The notes under the pieces: generated by a model
Told to the model about the DNA's origin: nothing
The model's input: the letters and a program-made list of their open reading frames with translations, nothing else
The model's database searches: none
Position numbers and translations under genes: made by a program
NCBI GenBank assembly: GCA_964437505.1
Contig: CAYTGU010000002.1
Span: 68,920-132,919 of the forward strand
Direction: 5' to 3'
Length of the DNA: 64,000 nucleotides
Origin: JAHJDO01 sp964437505
GTDB lineage: Bacteria; JAHJDO01
Part shown: in pieces, positions 43,652 to 51,566 of the stretch
How positions within the stretch are numbered: the first letter of the stretch is position 1
How the letters are laid out: every line of letters begins with the position of its first letter

Positions 43652-44443
43652 ATGTTGCGTAGTCGAATAGCAGTTGCTATATTTTGCATTCCTGTTTTTC
43701 TTCTTTTGGCGTACAAGGGAGGAATAGCGTTTATACTACTTGTTGGAACTGTGTCTATATTTGCGTTTTTAGAATTTGCCAATCTGGTTAAACACATAAA
43801 GAAGGATATTCCTAAACTTATTGGAGCTTTAGGTTGTGCGTGTATGGTTTTTTCATTTTATGGCGGAGAACAAATATTAGCCGGCATAATTTTGTTTGTT
43901 GTGTTTCTCCTGGTGCTGGCGTTCCAGCTTTTCAGGAATGACATATCAGGCTCAATAATTACTACAGGAATAACTAGTTTTGGAGTAATATATGCAGGAT
44001 GGTTCTTAGCGCATCTTGTTGCTCTTAGAAATCTGCCGTCAGGAAAAGAATATGTTTTTGCAATGCTGGCTGTTACATGGCTTACAGATTCGGGAGCTTA
44101 TGCAGTCGGCACATTATTTGGTAAACATAAATTGCCTTTAAAGGCAAGTCCAAACAAATCCTACGAAGGATTAATAGGGGCTTGCATAGGAAGTTTTATG
44201 GGAATTGTTGTTGCAAAATTAATGTTTATGAAGACACTCACGGTGACTCATATGATTGCGCTGGCAATAGTAATGTTCCTGGCTGGCCAGCTTGGGGATC
44301 TATCCGAATCACTGCTGAAGCGTGACGCAAAAGTAAAGGATACTGATTGTAGTATCCCGGGGCATGGCGGAGTTCTGGATAGGTTTGACAGCATGTTATT
44401 TACGGCACCAGCAATGTTTTACTATATAAAACTTTTTTTATAA
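43652..44443 (+). CDS. cdsA: Phosphatidate cytidylyltransferase
   Basis: I chose ATG 43652 (MLRSRIAVAIF, after ATAAGG); an in-frame TTG 10 codons upstream overlaps uppS. The multi-span membrane protein of about 263 residues has the CdsA signature near the C-terminus: 'DLSESLLKRDAKVKDTDCSIPGHGGVLDRFDSMLF'. It makes CDP-diacylglycerol for phospholipid synthesis at the inner membrane. Confidence 0.95.
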   Translation: MLRSRIAVAIFCIPVFLLLAYKGGIAFILLVGTVSIFAFLEFANLVKHIKKDIPKLIGALGCACMVFSFYGGEQILAGIILFVVFLLVLAFQLFRNDISGSIITTGITSFGVIYAGWFLAHLVALRNLPSGKEYVFAMLAVTWLTDSGAYAVGTLFGKHKLPLKASPNKSYEGLIGACIGSFMGIVVAKLMFMKTLTVTHMIALAIVMFLAGQLGDLSESLLKRDAKVKDTDCSIPGHGGVLDRFDSMLFTAPAMFYYIKLFL

Positions 44444-44463
44444 ATGGGACCCTATATTGAAAT

Positions 44464-45801
44464 ATGAAAAAGATACCTGTAGATAAACTGCCTCCGCAAA
44501 ACATAGACGCAGAGATATCTGTGCTGGGAGCTATGCTGATTGAAAAAGAAGCTATTGGAAAGACGCTTGAGATATTAAACAGCAAGGATTTTTATAAGGA
44601 TGCTCATAAGAAGATATTCTCTGCAATAATATCTTTGTATGATAAAGATGAAGCTGTAGATTTAGTTACAATAACCGAACACCTGACAAAGGGAAAAGAG
44701 TTAGAGGATGTTGGGGGGCCAAGCTATATATCCGGCTTGGTCAGCAGTGTAGCAACAGCTGCTAATGTTGAGCATCATGCGCGAATTGTAAAGCAGAAAG
44801 CAACACTCAGAAATTTAATTAATGTATCTACTAAAATTATCGCAAAGAGCTATGAAGGGGATGAAGATGTTGATTCGATATTAGACAATGCAGAAAAACT
44901 TATTTTTGATGTAAGCCAGCAGAAGATGAAAGGGGAATTTGTTGCAGTAAAGTCTATATTAAAGGACACGTTTCAAACTATAGAGAATATAATTGATAAA
45001 AAGATTCATGTAACAGGTGTTCGTACTGGATTTGACGAACTTGATGACAGAACAGCAGGGCTGCAGAATTCAGACCTCATTATTGTTGCAGGCAGACCAA
45101 GTATGGGTAAAACAAGTTTTGCTCTCTCTCTTGCCCATTATATTGGAGTTGAAGAGAAAATACCTGTTGGTATATTGAGCTTGGAAATGTCTAAGGAGCA
45201 GCTTGTACAGCGTATGTTGTGTTCAGAAGCCAGAGTTGACATGCATAAAATGAGAACAGGTTATCTTGGAGAACAGGATTGGCCGAAACTTACTATTGCT
45301 GCCGGAAGATTATCTGAAGCTCCAATTTTTATTGATGACAGTTCCAACCTTTCCGGGCTGGAGGTGCGCGCAAAAGCAAGGCGGCTTAAGGCAAGTAAGA
45401 ATATAGGAATTCTCATAATAGACTATTTACAATTGATGAGCGGTAAATCGAGGACGGAGAACAGACAGCAGGAGATATCCGAAATTTCTAGGTCATTAAA
45501 AGGATTGGCAAAGGAATTGAATATCCCTGTCGTTGCTCTTTCACAGTTAAGACGTTTGGGAGAAGGAAGACACAGGCCTCAGTTATCAGATCTTAGGGAA
45601 TCAGGTGCTATAGAGCAGGATGCAGATGTGGTTTTACTTCTGGTAAGAGAAGAATTGTATGAAGAGACTGAAGAGAATAAGGGGAAAGCTGAAATAAATA
45701 TAGGCAAGCAGAGAAACGGGCCAACCGGTCCATTTGAATTGGCGTTTATTAAAGAATATGCTAAGTTTGAAAATCTTTCATTGAGAGAAGATGAAGAATA
45801 G
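44464..45801 (+). CDS. dnaB: Replicative DNA helicase DnaB
   Basis: The 445 residues have an N-terminal primase-interacting domain ('LPPQNIDAEISVLGAMLIEKEA') and a RecA-type helicase domain: Walker A 'GRPSMGKTSFALS', 'LSLEMSKEQLVQRMLCSEA', Walker B 'ILIIDYLQLM' and the arginine-finger region 'ALSQLRRLGE'. The C-terminal 'IGKQRNGPTGPFELAF' is typical. It unwinds DNA at the fork. It lies unusually between cdsA and eno; no intein is present. Confidence 0.97.
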   Translation: MKKIPVDKLPPQNIDAEISVLGAMLIEKEAIGKTLEILNSKDFYKDAHKKIFSAIISLYDKDEAVDLVTITEHLTKGKELEDVGGPSYISGLVSSVATAANVEHHARIVKQKATLRNLINVSTKIIAKSYEGDEDVDSILDNAEKLIFDVSQQKMKGEFVAVKSILKDTFQTIENIIDKKIHVTGVRTGFDELDDRTAGLQNSDLIIVAGRPSMGKTSFALSLAHYIGVEEKIPVGILSLEMSKEQLVQRMLCSEARVDMHKMRTGYLGEQDWPKLTIAAGRLSEAPIFIDDSSNLSGLEVRAKARRLKASKNIGILIIDYLQLMSGKSRTENRQQEISEISRSLKGLAKELNIPVVALSQLRRLGEGRHRPQLSDLRESGAIEQDADVVLLLVREELYEETEENKGKAEINIGKQRNGPTGPFELAFIKEYAKFENLSLREDEE

Positions 45802-45828
45802 AAAATCATATATAGGAGGAATGCTACA

Positions 45829-47115
45829 ATGACAACTATAATGGATGTGTTTGCGCGGGAAATTCTTGATTCAAGAGGCAATCCAACAATTGAAGTTGAT
45901 GTGGAATTGGAATGTGGCGCAATGGGAAGAGCTGCTGTGCCATCTGGCGCGTCTACAGGAGAGCATGAAGCTTGCGAGCTGAGAGATGGAGACAAAAAAA
46001 GATTTCTTGGGAAAGGTGTTAGCAAGGCAGTGGAAAATGTGAACGATATAATTGCTCCTGAACTTCTGGATATGGATGCGACAGAACAGGTGGAAATTGA
46101 CAGTATTATGATTTCTTTGGATGGCACGCCCAATAAGACCAAACTTGGAGCAAATGCGATACTTGGTGTTTCCCTTGCAGTTGCAAAGGCTTCAGCCATT
46201 GCATTAGAACAGCCTTTGTATAAATATATAGGCGGTGTAAACGCAAAGGAACTTCCTGTGCCAATGATGAATGTTATTAACGGAGGAAGCCATGCAGACA
46301 ATAACGTTGACTTGCAGGAGTTTATGATTATGCCTGCTGGAGCTGGTTCGTTCAAAGACGCTTATAGAATGGCTGCTGAAACATTTCACAATTTAAAAAC
46401 AGTTCTCAAAAAGAAAGGATATAGTACAGCAGTTGGAGATGAAGGAGGATTCGCTCCAAATCTTTCTTCGAACGAGGAAGCAATAAAAGTAATAGTAGAG
46501 GCAATTAAACTTGCTGGCTATACTCCGGGGAAAGAGATTTATATAGCTCTTGACCCTGCTGCAAGTGAGTTTTATAAAAACGGCAAATATGTGCTAGCTG
46601 GAGAAGGGGATGTCAGGAAATCATCTTCTCAGATGACAGATTATTATGAAAAACTGGTTGATAAATATCCAATAATCTCTATTGAAGACGGTCTTGCTGA
46701 GGATGATTGGAAAGGATGGGAAATTCTAACAAAACGTCTTGGAAAGAAAATACAGATTGTTGGGGATGATCTTTTTGTTACAAATACTAAACGTCTTAAG
46801 ATGGGCATTGAGAAAGGTATAGCAAATTCAATCCTGATAAAACTCAATCAGATCGGGACATTGACAGAAACACTGGACGCAATAGAAATGGCAAAAAGAG
46901 CGGGCTATACTGCTGTAGTATCCCACCGGTCTGGCGAGACAGCGGATACGACAATTGCGGACGTTGTAGTAGGAACCAATGCAGGACAGATTAAGTCCGG
47001 CTCTCTGTGCAGGACAGACAGAATCGCAAAGTATAACCAGTTGCTCAGAATAGAAGAAGAGCTTGGTGATACTGCAATTTACAAAGGCAAAGGCGTTTTC
47101 TATAATCTCTACTAA
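45829..47115 (+). CDS. eno: Enolase
   Basis: The full-length 428 residues have 'REILDSRGNPTIEVDVEL', 'PSGASTGEHEACELRDGD', 'MMNVINGGSHADNNVDLQEFMI', 'GDEGGFAPNL', 'DDLFVTNTKRL', 'LIKLNQIGTLTETLDA' and 'VVSHRSGETADTTIADVVVG'. It interconverts 2-phosphoglycerate and phosphoenolpyruvate. An AGGAGG RBS precedes the ATG, and its stop overlaps the next start (TAATG). Confidence 0.98.
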   Translation: MTTIMDVFAREILDSRGNPTIEVDVELECGAMGRAAVPSGASTGEHEACELRDGDKKRFLGKGVSKAVENVNDIIAPELLDMDATEQVEIDSIMISLDGTPNKTKLGANAILGVSLAVAKASAIALEQPLYKYIGGVNAKELPVPMMNVINGGSHADNNVDLQEFMIMPAGAGSFKDAYRMAAETFHNLKTVLKKKGYSTAVGDEGGFAPNLSSNEEAIKVIVEAIKLAGYTPGKEIYIALDPAASEFYKNGKYVLAGEGDVRKSSSQMTDYYEKLVDKYPIISIEDGLAEDDWKGWEILTKRLGKKIQIVGDDLFVTNTKRLKMGIEKGIANSILIKLNQIGTLTETLDAIEMAKRAGYTAVVSHRSGETADTTIADVVVGTNAGQIKSGSLCRTDRIAKYNQLLRIEEELGDTAIYKGKGVFYNLY

Positions 47116-47423
47116 TGCGTAATAAAAAGCAAAGCGCTTTAAGCAAGCTTAAAAAAATATTAATAGCTGCAATAATTGCTCTATCTATAGCGTGGGCTAT
47201 ATATGTTTTTACTCCCTGTATAATAGAGCAGAGAAAACTGAATAAACAGATTACAGAGCTTAAGAAAGAGATTAGAAAAGTCCGGAAATCCAACAAAAAA
47301 CTTACTAAAGAGATATCCGCTTTAAAGAACGACCCGTTGTATATAGAAAAACTCGCCCGTAAGGAATTAGGATTGATAAGATCCGGCGAGGTGATATATA
47401 AGCTTAAGCCTGATAAGAAATAA
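47115..47423 (+). CDS. ftsB: FtsB/DivIC-type cell-division protein
   Basis: The 102 residues have a short basic N-terminus, one membrane helix (about 13-32, 'ILIAAIIALSIAWAIYVFTP'), then a coiled coil ('LNKQITELKKEIRKVRKSNKKLTKEISALKNDP'). The end is the family's 'YIEKLARKELGLIRSGEVIYKL'. It would join FtsL and FtsQ in the divisome. Location directly after eno is the usual place for ftsB. Confidence 0.9.
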   Translation: MRNKKQSALSKLKKILIAAIIALSIAWAIYVFTPCIIEQRKLNKQITELKKEIRKVRKSNKKLTKEISALKNDPLYIEKLARKELGLIRSGEVIYKLKPDKK

Positions 47424-47434
47424 TAATTATTTCT
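47416..47434. terminator. AT-rich palindrome between convergent genes
   Basis: A perfect 19-bp palindrome, AGAAATAAT-A-ATTATTTCT, overlaps the ftsB stop and sits just before the convergent Shedu gene's stop. A bidirectional terminator is possible, but the stem has only two G-C pairs. Confidence 0.35.
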
Positions 47435-47437
47435 CTA

Positions 47438-48049
47438 CTAACATTTATATTTTTGACAGAAGTCATCAAGTGTTTTTACAACATCAATAAGTCTATCAAA
47501 AGTTGTAATTTCGCTATTTTCATTTAGTCTTCTTTCTCGATCAGACTTTGAGAGAGAATTCCTTCTGCCTATGATAATTTTATAGCCATAACGTATCACT
47601 GTATGTGGATCTGCTATTTCTGTATCAGCTGAATTATGCATATCGACACTGGAACATTGAGCAGAAATTTTATCTTTTCTAAAATGTTTTGAAAATTGTT
47701 GACGCAAATATGTTTCATTTATTCGTATCCAGCTTTTCCAATCTGAAATTTGTCTTTGCGCAATTCTCAAAATCTTTGATGGGGTACCATTTTTTAAATA
47801 TAAAGTGGCCTTGGGTGATTCTAATTCAATAAATATTGCCGTCCAGAAACCAGAATTAGCACACAAGATTAAGAAATCACATTTAAAGTCACTTCCAAAA
47901 GAAAATTCAGCAACACAGGTCTTGTAATTCCATGAAGTACAAAAAGTTTTTATTAAAATGTTTTTATTTTTCTTTAAATAAGCGGATATTTCTCGTTCAC
48001 CGTTTGTTTTTTCTAAAATGCCTCTTATTATTTTTACCCTATTATTCAT
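47438..48049 (-). CDS. Shedu-type (DUF4263) nuclease-like protein
   Basis: I chose ATG 48049 (MNNRVKIIRGIL); an in-frame TTG 11 codons upstream is less likely. The 203 residues match the DUF4263/Shedu core: 'FGSDFKCDFLILCANSGFWTAIFIELESPKATLYLKNGTPS' followed by 'QISDWKSWIRINE'. The D...ELE pattern is the PD-(D/E)XK-like nuclease centre. Shedu (SduA) is a single-protein anti-phage nuclease. This protein is short, with little N-terminal sensor region. It lies next to a restriction-modification pair, supporting a defence role. Confidence 0.75.
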   Translation of the reverse strand: MNNRVKIIRGILEKTNGEREISAYLKKNKNILIKTFCTSWNYKTCVAEFSFGSDFKCDFLILCANSGFWTAIFIELESPKATLYLKNGTPSKILRIAQRQISDWKSWIRINETYLRQQFSKHFRKDKISAQCSSVDMHNSADTEIADPHTVIRYGYKIIIGRRNSLSKSDRERRLNENSEITTFDRLIDVVKTLDDFCQKYKC

Positions 48050-48117
48050 GTTTTTATTTTGATGCCTTGCATTTTGGAGCAAAGTGAAAAATATTAGGTG
48101 TGTCGATTTGTTATGTT

Positions 48118-48858
48118 TTATGGTTTGTCTATTCCTGAATTGAATTTTACAAGTTTACCCCAATTAATTTCACCATTGTCTTTGCAAAACTCATTTAAAA
48201 ATTCCTTTGTAAATTTATTTATCATTTCAGAATAGGATTTAACGAACATATCATTTTTTTCTTTTGCTTTATGACCTAATGGCTTAATAATATCTGTATA
48301 CAGATTAGCATTTTCAGAAATAAATTCCCAAAACTTCTGACCACAATATTTAAAATAATCTCCTTTGTCTGGATTGTTATCTCGACCATAACAGCAACCA
48401 TTTACAGCAGTAATAGATATTCCCGAGTTACTTGTACGAAGAGTTCGCTTTGCTGATTTGAAATCTGTTCTCATTTTTGCAATTTGACTGCTATTACCCC
48501 AGTTTGGGCCAGACTTAATTGATACGATGTACCTAATATTTGCATTGTTAAATTCAAGGTCAATGCCTTGTATTCCAGATTTTTGACCTTTATAAACTTG
48601 GTTGTTTATAAAAACAGCTAATCCTTCAAGCCAATCTCCAAAGATTGTTTCTTCATTTGATGATATAAATGCATCTGTTATGCTTTTAATTATCTGTTCA
48701 GCTGTAAGAGTATATTTGGCTTTGAATAGATATGGATTCTTCTTTTTAAGTACTGTCTTAAGATCAAGTCTATATAAACGCTCTATTCTTTTTTGATGAA
48801 AAACTCCAATGTTTTCTTCAACGTATTGCGTAATTTTTTCTAATTTCAATTTCTTCAT
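48118..48858 (-). CDS. Type II restriction endonuclease, PmeII-like
   Basis: The 246 residues closely resemble, from memory, PmeII-family restriction enzymes: 'YVEENIGVFHQKRIERL', 'KKKNPYLFKAK', 'EETIFGDWLEGLAVFINNQVY', the likely catalytic PD-(D/E)XK segment 'GIDLEFNNANIRYIVSIKSGPNWGNSSQI' (D...SIK), and 'VNGCCYGRDNN' and 'YFKYCGQKFWEFIS'. It cuts DNA at an unmethylated site; the specificity cannot be read from the sequence. The start overlaps the methyltransferase 3' end by 41 bp, so the two are co-transcribed with the methylase first. Confidence 0.82.
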   Translation of the reverse strand: MKKLKLEKITQYVEENIGVFHQKRIERLYRLDLKTVLKKKNPYLFKAKYTLTAEQIIKSITDAFISSNEETIFGDWLEGLAVFINNQVYKGQKSGIQGIDLEFNNANIRYIVSIKSGPNWGNSSQIAKMRTDFKSAKRTLRTSNSGISITAVNGCCYGRDNNPDKGDYFKYCGQKFWEFISENANLYTDIIKPLGHKAKEKNDMFVKSYSEMINKFTKEFLNEFCKDNGEINWGKLVKFNSGIDKP

Positions 48859-49699
48859 TATACTCCTCTAAATTAAATAGTGGCAATTGTTCAATTTCTG
48901 TGTTCTTTTTTGCAATAGCGTAATACTCTGGAAGAATTTCAATTCCTATTGAATTTCTGTTCATCATTTGTGCTGCTTTATTGGTTGTGCCGGAACCTGC
49001 GAAAGGGTCTAGAACGACATCATATTCTTTTGTGAACAATTTTATAAACCATTTTGGAAGTGCTTTGGGGAATGCAGCGCTATGATTTTTGTTGCCGCAT
49101 TCGGTAGCCATATGCAACACATTGGAAGGATACGCTTTGTCTCTATCTATCCAATTCGATATGTTTTTCCCAAAACCACTACCTGCTTTTGATTCATCCC
49201 TTAATTTATCTGTTTCACTAAGATTTTTTAATCTGGATTTTGCCCAATCTCCAACAGGTATCATTACTTCTTCTTGGTACATATTGAATTTTTTGTTTTT
49301 GTTAAATTGAAGCAGTCGCTCCCATGCGTCTCTGAACCTATTTGGCCATTTACCGGGGTAACAATTTTTCTTATGCCAAATAAATTCTTCTGTCCAAAGC
49401 CAACCTTGCTTTCTCATTGCTAGAATAAGCTCCATAACATAAATGCTACGTTCACCATTCACTGCTTTTTCTTTAATATTAAGAACAAAAGTGCCCGTTG
49501 GCTTTAGTACTCGCAGTAACTGTTCTGTAATGGGAATAAACCAATCAACATATTTATCTGGGTGAATGCCCCCATACGTTGTCTTTCTTTGATCAGCATA
49601 TGGTGGAGATGTAAATATCAAATCAACCGAATCATTAGGTATTTGTTTTAACACTTCTTTGCTATCGCCCAAGTACATTTCTGTGCTTACATTCATCAT
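48818..49699 (-). CDS. DNA methyltransferase of the type II R-M system (N4-cytosine/N6-adenine, beta class)
   Basis: The 293 residues have catalytic motif IV 'DLIFTSPPYADQRKTTYGG' near the N-terminus and the SAM-binding motif I 'DPFAGSGTTNKAAQMMNRNSIGIEI' near the C-terminus, i.e. beta-class order. TSPPY is most common in N4-cytosine enzymes. A variable target-recognition part lies between. It protects host sites from the downstream endonuclease. Low Shine-Dalgarno content and an AT-rich upstream region fit an acquired island. Confidence 0.9.
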   Translation of the reverse strand: MMNVSTEMYLGDSKEVLKQIPNDSVDLIFTSPPYADQRKTTYGGIHPDKYVDWFIPITEQLLRVLKPTGTFVLNIKEKAVNGERSIYVMELILAMRKQGWLWTEEFIWHKKNCYPGKWPNRFRDAWERLLQFNKNKKFNMYQEEVMIPVGDWAKSRLKNLSETDKLRDESKAGSGFGKNISNWIDRDKAYPSNVLHMATECGNKNHSAAFPKALPKWFIKLFTKEYDVVLDPFAGSGTTNKAAQMMNRNSIGIEILPEYYAIAKKNTEIEQLPLFNLEEYNEEIEIRKNYAIR

Positions 49700-49831
49700 A
49701 TTTTAATTAGTCCTTTTTCCGAAATAAATCTACAATTTTTCAGTTAGTTAATCAAGCATAACATTATCTTTTATCTTATTGTAACAAACATATTAAATAT
49801 ATATCGTAAAAGATTGTTTGTCAACTATCGC

Positions 49832-49861
49832 TTGACATATTACATGGTCTCGTGTTAGCTT
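49832..49861 (+). promoter_or_regulatory. Promoter of the mraZ/dcw cluster
   Basis: TTGACA (49832-49837) is followed after 18 bp by TAGCTT (49856-49861). It lies just upstream of the GTGGA repeats and the mraZ start (49918). Confidence 0.5.
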
Positions 49862-49866
49862 ATGTG

Positions 49867-49902
49867 GTGGAAAGTGGAGTAGAATGGTGGAAAAGCTGTG
49901 GA
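49867..49902 (+). promoter_or_regulatory. Probable MraZ-binding GTGGA repeats
   Basis: Four GTGGA copies at 49867, 49874, 49887 and 49898 lie between the promoter and mraZ, with a further TGGGG at 49906. MraZ regulates its own operon through repeated (T/G)TGG(G/A)-type boxes. The spacing here (7, 13, 11 bp) is less regular than the roughly 10-bp period in E. coli. Confidence 0.5.
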
Positions 49903-49917
49903 TTATGGGGATAACTT

Positions 49918-50352
49918 ATGTTTTACGGTGAATTTACACATACACTGGATGAGAAAAACCGTCTTATTGTCCCTATGCGTCTTAGGGGAAAGATAAAGGA
50001 GACTTTTGTTGAAAAATTCATTATTACAAAAGGACTGGATAACTGTTTATTCTTATTTACAAAGGATGAATGGAGATTGTTTGAAAATAAGATAAAAGCT
50101 TTGCCTCTTACCGGTAAGGACGCCCGCGCTTACACCAGGCATTTATTTTCCGGCGCTTCTGAATGTACAATAGACAAACAGGGAAGGATATCAATCCCTT
50201 TATATTTAAAGAATTATGCACAGATAAGAAAAGATGTGATTATCATCGGGGTTATGAGTCGTATAGAGATCTGGAGTAGAGAAAACTGGATTTCCTATTC
50301 TAAGAATACCGAAAGATCTGTTAACGAGATTGCGGAACAATTGGAAATTTGA
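49918..50352 (+). CDS. mraZ: Transcriptional regulator MraZ
   Basis: The 144 residues have the two tandem AbrB-like modules: 'FYGEFTHTLDEKNRLIVPMRLRGKI' and 'ASECTIDKQGRISIPLYLKNYAQIRKDVIIIGVMSRIEIWSRENW'. It is the first gene and repressor of the dcw cluster. Its stop overlaps the rsmH start by 2 bp. Confidence 0.97.
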   Translation: MFYGEFTHTLDEKNRLIVPMRLRGKIKETFVEKFIITKGLDNCLFLFTKDEWRLFENKIKALPLTGKDARAYTRHLFSGASECTIDKQGRISIPLYLKNYAQIRKDVIIIGVMSRIEIWSRENWISYSKNTERSVNEIAEQLEI

Positions 50353-51236
50353 TATTCAAGCATATACCTGTTTTACTTAATGAAGTACTAGCCCTCCTAT
50401 GTATTAAACCTGAAGGCATATACATTGATTGCACAATTGGTGAAGGAGGACATTCTGAGGCAATACTGGGCATTATACATCCCAAAGGTTTTCTGATTGG
50501 CGTAGACTGCGACAAGTCAGTTCTAGAGATAACTGAGAGAAGATTGGTAAAGTTTGCTGGCTCGTTCAAGCTTGTTCATGATAAATTTTCAAATATTACA
50601 GATATCTGTAGCAGGTTAAATATTAAAGCAGTAGACGGAATTATCCTTGATGTCGGGATATCTTCATATCAAATAGATAATCCCGAAAGAGGCTTTAGTT
50701 TTAATAAAGACGGACCGTTGGATATGAGAATGGATCAATCTTCCAATCTTACGGCACAGAGTCTGATTAATGATTCATCTTACGATGAGTTAACTAAGAT
50801 TTTTTTTGAATACGGAGAAGAACGATACTCTAGAAAAATTGCTTCCAGAATTATAGCAGAAAGAAATAAGAGGCCTATACAAACAACATTTGAGTTGGTA
50901 AGTACGATAAAGAAGGCTATTCCTTTTAGAAGATATAGAATTCATCCAGCTACCAGAGTATTTCAGGCATTAAGAATAGCTGCAAATAATGAATTGGTAA
51001 ATTTATCCAAAACAATTACAGATGGATTTAGTCTTCTTAAAAAAGAAGGAAGGATGGCCATAATATCGTTTCATTCACTAGAAGACAGGATTGCGAAAAA
51101 CAAGTTCAAGGAATTTAAAATAGAAGAACAGGCTAGAATTATCACTAAAAAACCCCTAACGGCGACAAAGGAAGAACTTAATAGAAACATTCGCTCCAGG
51201 AGCGCAAAACTGAGAGTTATAGAAAAGACACAATAA
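50349..51236 (+). CDS. rsmH: 16S rRNA (cytosine-1402-N4)-methyltransferase RsmH
   Basis: The start is a TTG overlapping the mraZ stop (TTGA), giving 'MIFKHIPVLLNEVLALL', the normal RsmH start. The 295 residues carry 'YIDCTIGEGGHSEAIL' (SAM site), 'VDGIILDVGISSYQIDNPERGFSFNKDGPLDMRMD', 'AFRRYRIHPATRVFQALRIAANNEL'-like segment and 'IISFHSLEDRIAK'. It methylates C1402 in the ribosomal P site. It is in the standard second position in the dcw cluster. Confidence 0.97.
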   Translation: MIFKHIPVLLNEVLALLCIKPEGIYIDCTIGEGGHSEAILGIIHPKGFLIGVDCDKSVLEITERRLVKFAGSFKLVHDKFSNITDICSRLNIKAVDGIILDVGISSYQIDNPERGFSFNKDGPLDMRMDQSSNLTAQSLINDSSYDELTKIFFEYGEERYSRKIASRIIAERNKRPIQTTFELVSTIKKAIPFRRYRIHPATRVFQALRIAANNELVNLSKTITDGFSLLKKEGRMAIISFHSLEDRIAKNKFKEFKIEEQARIITKKPLTATKEELNRNIRSRSAKLRVIEKTQ

Positions 51237-51557
51237 ATGCATACGAACATTTTTCTATCAGTATGTCATAGAGGAAAAAGTCTGCAAAAGACGGTTTCAA
51301 CGTTCAAAAGGTTTCTATGGATTATTCCTTTCATATTACTTGGGATATTTTATGTATGGCAACATATTGAGATTGTGAAGAGCGGATACTACATTAATAA
51401 GCTAAAGAGTGAATGCACAAGACTGGTGGAAGAAAATCATATCCTACGGCTGGATGTAGCTTCTTTAAGATCTCCTCAGCGCATAGAAACCATAGCTAAA
51501 GATATGGGGCTTATCCCGTCTAAAAGATGGTGTATAGTGAGATTATACACGAAGTAG
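51237..51557 (+). CDS. ftsL: Cell-division protein FtsL
   Basis: The 106 residues have one membrane helix (about 25-45, 'FLWIIPFILLGIFYVWQ'), a coiled coil ('INKLKSECTRLVEENHILRLDVASL') and the FtsL-like end 'RSPQRIETIAKDMGLIPSK'. The gene starts immediately after the rsmH stop and precedes ftsI, the canonical ftsL position. Sequence is poorly conserved in this family, so the call rests on topology and position. Confidence 0.87.
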   Translation: MHTNIFLSVCHRGKSLQKTVSTFKRFLWIIPFILLGIFYVWQHIEIVKSGYYINKLKSECTRLVEENHILRLDVASLRSPQRIETIAKDMGLIPSKRWCIVRLYTK

Positions 51558-51566
51558 GAACTTATC

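Noticed and set aside
45579..46355. Minus-strand 258-codon frame across dnaB/eno
   Set aside because: It spans the junction of two certain genes on the other strand and encodes no recognisable protein.
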